From the NCBI GenBank assembly GCA_002358895.1, contig DEPR01000065.1:1-5869 (forward strand): a stretch of DNA of 5,869 bases, read 5' to 3'. Origin of the DNA: Ruminococcus sp. UBA3387 (GTDB lineage Bacteria; Bacillota; Clostridia; Oscillospirales; Ruminococcaceae). This document shows positions 1-5,869 of this stretch, in pieces; within the stretch, counting starts at the first letter, position 1, and each line of letters opens with the position of its first letter. The notes below the pieces were generated by a model. That model did not search any database, was not told where the DNA came from, and saw only the letters and a program-made list of their open reading frames with translations. The translations under genes and the position numbers were made by a program.

Positions 1-2667
1 GGTTATAAGTATGCAAGAATTGAGCTGACAGCAACAAGTGCATTCAATAACTTCATATTGAATTACGGTGGTTCAGATGCAAGCTACTATGTAGGTGTAA
101 AATCCTTAACAGCAGAGCTTAACGGTTCAACACTGGCATATAAGACATTGCCTAAAATGTCTGAACTTCAGAATAAGACAACAACAATAAAAGCCGATGG
201 ACAGGCAAATACATATACTCTGAAAGTATATGCTTCAAAAACAGGAGAAACAGGCGACAGCTCAATAGTTGACGACAGCTCATCAACAGTTGATCCGATT
301 CCGACAGGAACACCTGAGCTTCTCCAGAATACATTTACACTTGACGGAATGATCGGAGCTAATTTCGATTACTCAATCCCAAGAGGATTTGTATATGGAA
401 ATTATGATATCAAGGCAATCTTCAAGTCAGCAAATGAAACACTTGAAGTAGCAATAGATACAAATAAAACAGTAAGAGTCGATGGAACAAAAGCATATAG
501 ATTTACACTCCCTGTTAAGTCGTGTGATCTTACAGAGCCTTTTGCAGCTAAGCTTGTAATCAAGGACGCTGAGGGTGAAGTTCTGGCAGAAACAGAAGTA
601 AAAGAATTTGCAGTAAATGATTATCTCAAGGTTATGAGATATTGTGAAGATGCTAACCTGAGAAAGCTTGCATCAGCACTCCAGACTTATGGCTACTATT
701 CACAGCAGATGTTCAATACAGATGCTGAACTGCCTGTAACAAAGCCAAATGACGTTTCAGATGTAAAGGCTTCAACATTGGTAGATTATAAGGGTACAAT
801 TTCTGTATTCAACGGCGAAAAGAAAGTAAACCTAGACGAAACAACACTTACAGTAGAAGCTGAAACAGCAATCAGATTCTATATCAAGGATCTGAATGGC
901 TTTGATGCAGATGAGCTGTATCTCAGCTATACAGTAAACGGAAATACAGAAAAGACAAAGGTTAAGTACAGTGCATCAAAGGATATGTACTATGGAGAAA
1001 TTCCTAATATCGGTGCAAGTAAGCTTGCAAATATGTATACAGCATACTTTGTTGTAAATGATGAGCAGGTTTCAGACTCCGTTAACTACGGTGCATATTC
1101 ATACATCTTCGAAGTAATCAGATATTCAGAAGATGCTACACATAAGAATCTTGCAAGAGCTTTGTATAAGTATTCTTTGGCAGCTCAGGAATATCAGGAT
1201 TCACTTCCTGAAGAAGTCGAAGGTGAGCTGGATACAACAGTAACTAACTCAACAAAGGAAAACTTCGGCGACTATGAAGGCACAATTTCCAACGTTGATA
1301 TCGATGGAAATAAGCTTTATTCACAGGATGATCTGGTTTCTGAGTTCGGTAGCTTCGGTAACCTCTATGATAAGGATTTGTATAACGACGGCTGTGGCTC
1401 AGATGTAGGTATCGCTTTCTGTGGCTGGAATATCGCTAACTACATTCAAGACCCTACACTTGACTATAAGCTTGACTACTTCAGGGACGGCAGTGAACAT
1501 AATGTTAACAGAATGACATTTATCCCTACATACTTCCTTGATACATATGAAGAAGGAATTAAGGTAGGAGGTAAGAACACTCTTACACCTGATGAGCAGG
1601 CAGACATTATGGCACAGGCTCTGAATATGAACGTAAGATTAAACTATCGTCTCCATATCGACCCACAGAGATTTGCTCCTGATGGCAACAGCTATTCAAA
1701 GGTTGATACATCAGTACCTGGCTCACAGTGGTGGAGAGGTGAGTTTACAGAGATTCACCCAATGGGCGATGATTATCTTGCAATGATTGATGAAGGCTTT
1801 GAAGCACTTGAAAAGACAATGAGAAAGATTGGCAATAAAGAGCTTGTTGAACCAATCAGATTTGATATCGGTGCTGAGCTTATGACATCAGTCAAGAACT
1901 TCACATCTGAGTGGATTGAACTTGTTGATTATTGCAGAAACAAAATTGAGTCAAGCTCATTGCTCAGAGATAAAGTAATTCTCAGCTATAACTTCTGCCA
2001 CCATATCGAGTATCTTATCGAGATTGAAGGACACGCAGATTACTTCGGAAGAATTAACGGTACAGGCGTAACATATAAGGACAGAGCAGACCTGTTGTTT
2101 GTTGACGATATGACAGAAGAAAACAAACAGCTTCTTGCTGAGTTTATCACAAGCCTCGATACATTCACAATTTCACAGTATATGCCAATGGATATCTTTG
2201 CACCGGCATCACTGACAGATACAAATGTGGCAACAACAGCAGAAGATGTAAGAGATGCTCTTCTTACACACGAGCAGAACTTCCTCCAGAAGGTTCTTAT
2301 CGGAAAGCTTGGTATTGCACCTGAAGAAATCCCACCATTCCACCTTGGTGAGTATGGTATGGGTATCAAGGGTCTTACAGCACCAAACGTTTGGGACAGA
2401 ACAGCCTGGACAGATGCAGAGCTTGCTACATATAAAGTTCAGCAGGAACACGCAAAAGTTGCATTGGAAGGACTTATGCTTTATATGCAGGACGAGAGAT
2501 CTGTAGCTAAATCACTTTCACTGTGGATTTCAGGAGCACCTTATGACGTAATCAACTTCTACCCCGGTATGAACGTTGGCGACGCAGGTCACGGATATCC
2601 TGGCCAGGCAGCATACAATGCAGAAGCTGCACAGGTTCTCAAGGACTATTGGAACGGCAGATTTTAA
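1..2667 (+). CDS. Modular secreted glycoside hydrolase, GH113-like (probable beta-mannanase), 5' partial
   Basis: The frame is open from base 1 to the TAA at 2665-2667, so only the last 888 residues are seen; residue 1 here is the codon at 1-3. Residues 1-80 look like the end of a beta-sandwich, carbohydrate-binding-type domain. Residues 80-105 are a Ser/Thr/Asp/Pro linker, and 106-400 hold two tandem accessory domains. Residues about 440-888 read as a (beta/alpha)8 barrel. Seen: strand-1-like VGIAFCGWN (469-477), HIDP (552-555), WWRGEF (577-582), IGAEL with E626 after strand 4, ISQYMP (724-729), LGEYG with E784 after strand 7, LWISG (841-845), and a terminal GYPG…AEAAQVLKDYW. Family knowledge: GH113 has GTEL and TEIG motifs carrying acid/base and nucleophile glutamates, a WRGE motif and a similar C-terminus. 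I infer E626 and E784 are catalytic and that beta-1,4-mannan is cut outside the cell. Another clan GH-A family is possible. No dockerin or LPXTG anchor is present at the C-terminus; the signal peptide would lie upstream. Confidence 0.7.
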   Translation, partial: GYKYARIELTATSAFNNFILNYGGSDASYYVGVKSLTAELNGSTLAYKTLPKMSELQNKTTTIKADGQANTYTLKVYASKTGETGDSSIVDDSSSTVDPIPTGTPELLQNTFTLDGMIGANFDYSIPRGFVYGNYDIKAIFKSANETLEVAIDTNKTVRVDGTKAYRFTLPVKSCDLTEPFAAKLVIKDAEGEVLAETEVKEFAVNDYLKVMRYCEDANLRKLASALQTYGYYSQQMFNTDAELPVTKPNDVSDVKASTLVDYKGTISVFNGEKKVNLDETTLTVEAETAIRFYIKDLNGFDADELYLSYTVNGNTEKTKVKYSASKDMYYGEIPNIGASKLANMYTAYFVVNDEQVSDSVNYGAYSYIFEVIRYSEDATHKNLARALYKYSLAAQEYQDSLPEEVEGELDTTVTNSTKENFGDYEGTISNVDIDGNKLYSQDDLVSEFGSFGNLYDKDLYNDGCGSDVGIAFCGWNIANYIQDPTLDYKLDYFRDGSEHNVNRMTFIPTYFLDTYEEGIKVGGKNTLTPDEQADIMAQALNMNVRLNYRLHIDPQRFAPDGNSYSKVDTSVPGSQWWRGEFTEIHPMGDDYLAMIDEGFEALEKTMRKIGNKELVEPIRFDIGAELMTSVKNFTSEWIELVDYCRNKIESSSLLRDKVILSYNFCHHIEYLIEIEGHADYFGRINGTGVTYKDRADLLFVDDMTEENKQLLAEFITSLDTFTISQYMPMDIFAPASLTDTNVATTAEDVRDALLTHEQNFLQKVLIGKLGIAPEEIPPFHLGEYGMGIKGLTAPNVWDRTAWTDAELATYKVQQEHAKVALEGLMLYMQDERSVAKSLSLWISGAPYDVINFYPGMNVGDAGHGYPGQAAYNAEAAQVLKDYWNGRF
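316..1200 (+). other. Two tandem accessory domains within the hydrolase
   Basis: Residues about 106-239 and 262-400 (window numbering) form two diverged copies of one domain. Each starts with beta-rich sequence. Each ends in a helix with a shared pattern: VMRYCEDANLRKLASALQTY in copy 1 and VIRYSEDATHKNLARALYKY in copy 2, about 161 residues apart. The common core is V-x-R-Y-x-E-D-A-x4-L-A-x-A-L, followed by Y and then a Gln-containing tail (YSQQMF and AAQEYQ). From memory, domains with this kind of ALxxYGxAAQ-type ending recur in secreted proteins of gut Clostridia, with no established activity. A structural or substrate-binding role is inference only. Confidence 0.6.
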
Positions 2668-2700
2668 TTCCGAAAGGATTAAAATATAGGTAAATTTTGA

Positions 2701-2732
2701 AGAAAGCGACCATCAAGGTCGCTTTCTTTTTT
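2701..2732 (+). terminator. Intrinsic terminator of the hydrolase gene
   Basis: AGAAAGCGACC (2701-2711) and GGTCGCTTTCT (2717-2727) form a perfect 11-bp stem with loop ATCAA, followed by a run of T to 2732. It begins 34 bases after the hydrolase stop codon. The opposite strand lacks a comparable T tract, so it mainly serves the plus strand. Confidence 0.9.
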
Positions 2733-2748
2733 GTGCCTGTTATATATT

Positions 2749-2777
2749 TGTAGGGGTCGATGCCTACATCGACCCGT
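2749..2777. repeat. Short hairpin repeat element, copy A (TGTAGGGG…CCCGT)
   Basis: TGTAGGGGTCGATG, CCTA, then CATCGACCCGT. GGGTCGATG (2754-2762) pairs perfectly with CATCGACCC (2767-2775) around a 4-base loop. A competing pairing exists, GTAGG (2750-2754) with CCTAC (2763-2767). The TGTAGGGG…CCCGT frame is shared with the element at 2869-2913, while the inner stem sequence differs. This is the look of small dispersed palindromic repeats between Clostridia genes. No T tract follows, so it is not an intrinsic terminator. Confidence 0.6.
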
Positions 2778-2868
2778 AAAGAAAATGTTACGGTTATTAT
2801 AAAAATATTCACATCAGCCAGTCAAGGAACAAACAGAAAATTTTAATCAAAAATTGAAATTCCCTGTT

Positions 2869-2913
2869 GTAGGGGACGTGCATCCAAAGATGCTTCGCAT
2901 CTTAACGTCCCGT
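2869..2913. repeat. Short hairpin repeat element, copy B (TGTAGGGG…CCCGT)
   Basis: Outer stem GGGACGT (2873-2879) with ACGTCCC (2905-2911). Inner stem AAGATGC (2887-2893) with GCATCTT (2897-2903) around a TTC loop. A third segment, GCATC (2880-2884), can pair with GATGC (2889-2893) instead, giving an alternative fold. The outer frame TGTAGGGG…CCCGT matches copy A about 120 bases upstream, but the interior is longer and unrelated in sequence. No T tract follows it. Confidence 0.6.
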
Positions 2914-3040
2914 CTGTTATAATATCACAACCCTGTGAAATATAACAAAGCTGTAAACAAAAATTTGTATGGGCTTGACGCCAAAGGCACTACTCACCTT
3001 AACAGTCCAACGGCAAACAAATCAAAAATATGTCTATATA

Positions 3041-3074
3041 TAAAAATAGTGCATACCCAAATCGGGTATGCACT
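3041..3074 (-). terminator. Intrinsic terminator of the P-type ATPase gene
   Basis: On the minus strand, AGTGCATACCC (3074-3064) and GGGTATGCACT (3058-3048) form a perfect 11-bp stem around loop GATTT, followed by ATTTTTA (3047-3041). The hairpin begins about 10 bases after the ATPase stop codon at 3085-3087. On the plus strand the stem is followed by CTGTTTCC, a weak T tract, so termination there would be poorer. Confidence 0.88.
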
Positions 3075-3084
3075 CTGTTTCCTA

Positions 3085-5661
3085 TTAGTTCTTCTTCACC
3101 GATGAAATAATAAATTTAATCAGCTGAACAACCATAAATGAACCGAAAGCAAGAAGATAAATCCAGCCGTAAAGTCCAAGTGTAAGACCTGAAACCTTGA
3201 AAAGACCTGTAACTCCTGGGATAAGCAGTACGCAGTTCAGTAGAATAAGTCCTGCAATAAAAGCAAGAATTCCGAACTTGTTGTTGAACATCTTCTTTGT
3301 GAAAAGAATAGGCTCGTCAGACTTGCAGCTGAATCCGTGGAAAAGTCTTGAAAGACAAAGTGTTGCGAATGCCATTGTGCTTGCTGTTGCAGGACCGTGA
3401 GCGTTACCGATAAGAAACGCAAGAATTGTTGCAACTGAAATAACTAAACCGGAGTAGCCGATTTTCAAAAGGAAAGGCTTAGTGAGAATTGATTCATTTG
3501 CACTTCTTGGTTTCTGCTTCATAACTGATTCGCTGTGTGGCTCAAGACCCAGCCCGATAGCAGGAAGCGAGTCTGTCAGCAGGTTGATGAATAGCAGGTG
3601 AATTGCCTCAAATGGTACAGGTAATGCACCCAGAGTGCAGAATAAAACTGTGATAATACCTGCAAGGTTGCCCGAAAGCAGGAATAGAATTGACTTTTTG
3701 ATGTTTTCATATATGTTACGTCCGTTTTTAACAGCCTTTACAATGGTTGCAAAGTTGTCGTCTGCAAGTACCATAGCAGCTGCGTCTTTGGAAACTTCAG
3801 TACCTGTTATGCCCATTGCAACACCAACGTCAGCCTGCTTGAGAGCAGGTGCGTCATTTACACCGTCGCCCGTCATAGCAACAATGCAATCACGTCTTTG
3901 CCAAGCGCGGACAATTCGGATTTTGTGTTCAGGTGTAACACGGGCGTAAACGGACTTGTCAGCAACGAATTCAACCAGTTCATCATCTGAATATCCGTCA
4001 AGTACCGAGCCTTCAACAGCTTCGGAGAAATCGTTGAGAATACCGATTTCCTTGGCAATAGCTGAAGCCGTAACAACGTGGTCGCCTGTTATCATAACAG
4101 GTTTGATTCCTGCCTGTTTACATTCGGCAACAGCCTGAGCAGATTCTACACGAGGTGGGTCCATCATAGCAATAAGCCCCATAAAATCAAGACCGTATTC
4201 ATCATCAAGAGAAAGCTCGTTTGCGTTGTATTTTTTGGAAGCAAAGCAGAGAATTCGCAGACCCTGCTTTGAAAGCTCCTCAACCTGAGCCTTAATCTGT
4301 TCCTTTTCCTCGTGAGTGCAGTTCATTCTGCCGATAAGTACGTCAGCAGCACCCTTTGTGAACATAATATTCTCGCCGTTCACAACGTTGAGCGTGGACA
4401 TCAGCTTTCTTTCCGAGTCGAATGGAATTTCGCTGATACGAGGGAAGTCGTTTCGGATAACCTGGTCATCAAGCCCCTTGGTGTTTGCAAAGTTTATCAA
4501 GGCCGTTTCTGTCGGGTCGCCGATTTCAACACCGTCTTTGCATTGTGAGTCGTTGCAGAGCACAGAAGCCCTTACAAGCAGGCTTTCATCAGAGTGAGCA
4601 ACGTCAGCGTCTTCAGCAGAAACAATGTGGCCGTTTATAACAATCTTCCTTACAGTCATCTTGTTCTGAGTGAGAGTACCCGTCTTGTCGGAGCAGATAA
4701 CCGATACAGAACCAAGTCCTTCAACAGCCTGAAGCTTGCGTATGATAGCGTTTTCCTTGGCCATTTTCTGTGTGCCGAGAGAAAGTACGATAGTAACAAT
4801 AGAACTGAGAGCCTCTGGAATAGCAGCAACAGCCAGAGCAATAGCAAACATAAGTGAGTCAAGAAGCTCACCGTTCTGCAAGAAGTTAAGACCGAATACA
4901 AGTATACATATTATAATAATAACAATAGACAGCTTTTTGCCGAAGTTGTCAAGGGATTTCTGTAACGGAGTTTTTCTTTCTTCAGCGTTCTGAATAAGAG
5001 AAGCAATTTTACCAACCTCTGTTGACATACCAACATCAGTTACAATAAACTTGCCACGTCCGTAAGTTACGAAACTACCTGAGTAAACCATATTTACACG
5101 TTCAGCAAGTGGCTTTTCCTCAGAGATAGGGGACATATCCTTGTCAACGTTTATGCTTTCGCCTGTGAGAGCACTTTCGTTCACCTGAATTGAAGCACAT
5201 TCGATAAGTCGTCCGTCAGCAGGAATCTGGTCGCCTGCTTCAATGAGAATAACATCACCAACAGCAACTTCATCTGATGGAATTAAAACAGCCTCACCGT
5301 TTCGAAGGACCTTTGCGTTAGGTGATGACAGCTTTTTCAGATTAGCCAAGGATTGTTCAGCCTTGAGTGTCTGAACAGTACCGAGAATAGCGTTCATAGT
5401 GATAACAGCCATAATTACAATAAAGCTTTCCCAGTCCCCCATAAATGCCGAAACCAGAGCAGAAATAATCAGGATAATAACCATAAAATCCTTGAACTGC
5501 TCAAGAAAAATTATAAAAGGACTTTTCTTTTTGCCTTCTGAAATTTTGTTTGAACCGAATTTTTCAATGTTCTGAACAGCCTGTTGAGAGGTAAGTCCCT
5601 GTTCACCCGAGTTGAATTCCGAATAGAGCTGTTCAGGCTCCTGCAAGTAGCGTTGACTCAT
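3085..5661 (-). CDS. P2-type (PacL/PMR1/SERCA-like) cation-exporting ATPase, probably Mn2+ and/or Ca2+
   Basis: A complete 858-residue membrane pump that hydrolyses ATP to export divalent cations. Seen: two hydrophobic segments at about 48-72 and 78-97, actuator TGES (166-169), TM3 about 244-262, and TM4 with PEAL (282-285). These are followed by phosphorylation site DKTGT (D325), nucleotide-domain KGA (K436), MTGD (524-527), hinge GDGVND (598-603), and six C-terminal segments, for ten in all. Length and domain order are normal for the family. Against SERCA, site II residues E283 (TM4), N693 and D697 (TM6) are kept. The site I acids are not: TM5 has N665 but Gly668 where SERCA has E771, and the TM8 Glu position reads Cys. 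One ion per ATP is therefore likely. The ATG at 5659-5661 follows AAAGGA at a 10-base gap. The leader carries a yybP-ykoY riboswitch, as known for lactococcal yoaB and pneumococcal mgtA Mn2+ exporters, which favours Mn2+ efflux (inference). Transcribed alone, with its own terminator. Confidence 0.95.
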   Translation of the reverse strand: MSQRYLQEPEQLYSEFNSGEQGLTSQQAVQNIEKFGSNKISEGKKKSPFIIFLEQFKDFMVIILIISALVSAFMGDWESFIVIMAVITMNAILGTVQTLKAEQSLANLKKLSSPNAKVLRNGEAVLIPSDEVAVGDVILIEAGDQIPADGRLIECASIQVNESALTGESINVDKDMSPISEEKPLAERVNMVYSGSFVTYGRGKFIVTDVGMSTEVGKIASLIQNAEERKTPLQKSLDNFGKKLSIVIIIICILVFGLNFLQNGELLDSLMFAIALAVAAIPEALSSIVTIVLSLGTQKMAKENAIIRKLQAVEGLGSVSVICSDKTGTLTQNKMTVRKIVINGHIVSAEDADVAHSDESLLVRASVLCNDSQCKDGVEIGDPTETALINFANTKGLDDQVIRNDFPRISEIPFDSERKLMSTLNVVNGENIMFTKGAADVLIGRMNCTHEEKEQIKAQVEELSKQGLRILCFASKKYNANELSLDDEYGLDFMGLIAMMDPPRVESAQAVAECKQAGIKPVMITGDHVVTASAIAKEIGILNDFSEAVEGSVLDGYSDDELVEFVADKSVYARVTPEHKIRIVRAWQRRDCIVAMTGDGVNDAPALKQADVGVAMGITGTEVSKDAAAMVLADDNFATIVKAVKNGRNIYENIKKSILFLLSGNLAGIITVLFCTLGALPVPFEAIHLLFINLLTDSLPAIGLGLEPHSESVMKQKPRSANESILTKPFLLKIGYSGLVISVATILAFLIGNAHGPATASTMAFATLCLSRLFHGFSCKSDEPILFTKKMFNNKFGILAFIAGLILLNCVLLIPGVTGLFKVSGLTLGLYGWIYLLAFGSFMVVQLIKFIISSVKKN

Positions 5662-5671
5662 ATTTTACAAA

Positions 5672-5677
5672 TCCTTT
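5672..5677 (-). promoter_or_regulatory. Ribosome binding site of the ATPase gene
   Basis: On the minus strand AAAGGA sits 10 bases before the ATG at 5661-5659, within CGGAAAGGATTTG. It lies just downstream of the leader terminator's T tract and outside the hairpin. It therefore supports control by transcription termination rather than by hiding the ribosome binding site. Confidence 0.7.
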
Positions 5678-5696
5678 CCGAAAGTTTCGTAGCCAT

Positions 5697-5764
5697 AAAA
5701 AAAGCAAGGCCTTTATTGAAAAAACCACATAGTATGCCCGTAGTTTTCACAATAAAAGTCTTGC
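5697..5764 (-). terminator. Riboswitch expression platform: leader terminator
   Basis: On the minus strand GCAAGACTTTTATTG (5764-5750) pairs with CAATAAAGGCCTTGC (5718-5704): 15 positions with one A·C mismatch and one G·U pair. The stem continues inward as TGAAAAC with GTTTTTTCA and is capped by a loop around CTACGGGCATAC. Seven T follow (5703-5697). The 5' arm contains GGCAAGAC-CTTTTA, the 3' strand of the aptamer's closing region, so aptamer and terminator cannot form together. A ligand-stabilised aptamer should block the terminator and switch the ATPase on. Confidence 0.88.
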
Positions 5765-5848
5765 CGTTTACATATGTAGCGGATCATCATCTGATCGTAC
5801 TGACGCCATCATAAACAAGGTAAACCCTTGCCAGCTACTCTCTTTTAC
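5750..5848 (-). ncRNA. yybP-ykoY family (Mn2+-sensing) riboswitch aptamer
   Basis: On the minus strand the leader begins TAAAAG-AGAGTAGC (5847-5834) and ends GGCAAGAC-TTTTA (5765-5753). These resemble the conserved GGGGAGUAGC and GGCAAGACC strands of the yybP-ykoY class (Rfam RF00080). TAAAAG pairs with CTTTTA to close the structure, and GTAGC (5838-5834) pairs with GCTAC (5780-5776). Inside are the hairpins CAAGG/CCTTG (5830-5816) and GATCA/TGATC (5796-5782), with GGCGTCAGTACG between them. Family knowledge: this class binds Mn2+ and controls Mn2+ exporters, including P-type ATPases. The element sits 88 bases before the ATPase start codon. L1 reads GAGAGUAG rather than GGGGAGUAG, a small deviation. 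Confidence 0.88.
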
Positions 5849-5854
5849 AAAAAT

Positions 5855-5860
5855 AGTATA
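5855..5860 (-). promoter_or_regulatory. Candidate -10 box for the riboswitch-ATPase transcript
   Basis: TATACT on the minus strand (5860-5855), followed by ATTTTTG, puts a start site near 5848, directly at the first base pair of the aptamer. That spacing is what a promoter for this leader should show. The -35 box would fall beyond the right edge and cannot be checked. The same bases (GGGTATACTATTTTT) also look like the 3' half of a terminator hairpin, so the call is provisional. Confidence 0.5.
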
Positions 5861-5869
5861 CCCGAATTT

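Larger units (their letters stand above)
2668..3084. other. Gene-free region between two convergent genes
   Basis: No credible coding sequence on either strand. It holds the hydrolase terminator, two hairpin elements (2749-2777 and 2869-2913) and the terminator of the opposite ATPase gene. Between these the sequence is AT-rich, with many stops and no ribosome binding site followed by an open frame. A stretch at 2966-2995 (TTGTATGGGC…GGCACTACTC) faintly resembles a decayed relative of the two hairpin elements, but I cannot support that firmly. Confidence 0.75.

Noticed and set aside
58..60. TTG at 58 as the start codon of the hydrolase
   Set aside because: The same frame is open back to base 1, the residues upstream continue a beta-rich domain, and there is no ribosome binding site before 58. 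The gene runs off the left edge.
2040..2506. Open frames overlapping the hydrolase on the minus strand and in another plus frame
   Set aside because: Low-complexity translations without recognisable domains or ribosome binding sites, entirely inside a well-supported coding frame.
2580..2667. Dockerin or sortase anchor at the hydrolase C-terminus
   Set aside because: The protein ends with the barrel's last helix (…VLKDYWNGRF). No calcium-binding duplicated loops, LPXTG or trailing membrane segment are present.
2670..2680. CCGAAAGGATT after the hydrolase stop as a ribosome binding site for a downstream gene
   Set aside because: It resembles the ATPase ribosome binding site region (CGGAAAGGATT), but no start codon with an open frame follows and a terminator comes 21 bases later.
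3197..5541. Many short plus-strand and out-of-frame minus-strand open frames across the ATPase gene
   Set aside because: They overlap conserved ATPase motifs in the true frame and read as its shadows.
5584..5814. Plus-strand open frame of 76 codons over the ATPase leader
   Set aside because: It covers the ATPase N-terminus, leader terminator and riboswitch. Structured RNA on the opposite strand explains the sequence better, and there is no convincing start context.
1..5869. CRISPR array, tRNA, rRNA, insertion sequence, phage or toxin-antitoxin genes
   Set aside because: Read on both strands; no regularly spaced repeats, cloverleaf, transposase motifs or small paired genes were seen.

Overview
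The window comes from an AT-rich, low-GC Gram-positive genome. Ruminococcus or another Oscillospiraceae-type gut or rumen Clostridia is the best guess. The basis is the A/T-ending codons, the modular secreted hydrolase with Clostridia-type accessory domains, the small 'TGTAGGGG…CCCG' hairpin repeats, and a manganese-type riboswitch in front of a PacL-like P-type ATPase. The genus assignment is inference; there is no rRNA or other marker gene here.

The layout is two convergent transcription units. From the left edge to 2667 (+) runs the C-terminal 888 residues of a large modular protein whose N-terminus lies outside the window. In order it has the end of a beta-rich, CBM-like domain, a Ser/Thr/Asp/Pro linker, two tandem copies of an accessory domain ending in a 'RYxEDA…LAxAL' helix, and a C-terminal TIM-barrel domain that reads like glycoside hydrolase family 113 (endo-beta-mannanase). 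A strong intrinsic terminator follows at 2701-2732.

The 417-base gap from 2668 to 3084 holds no gene. It contains that terminator, two different hairpin elements sharing a TGTAGGGG…CCCGT frame, and the terminator of the opposite gene at 3041-3074.

From 5848 down to 3041 (- strand) lies a self-contained metal-homeostasis unit. It has a -10-like box at the right edge, a yybP-ykoY (Mn2+) riboswitch aptamer, an intrinsic terminator that shares bases with the aptamer's closing strand, a ribosome binding site, and an 858-residue P2-type cation ATPase. The arrangement predicts transcription only when the aptamer binds Mn2+. The pump is therefore better read as a Mn2+ (or Mn2+/Ca2+) exporter than as a housekeeping Ca2+ pump. 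Its ion site II residues are present, and the acidic residues of SERCA site I are absent.

The two units are not obviously functionally linked. I see no CRISPR array, tRNA, rRNA, transposase, phage gene or clearly new multi-gene system. The most interesting points are the riboswitch-pump pairing, the unusual hydrolase architecture, and a near-identical short sequence at both ends of the ATPase unit.
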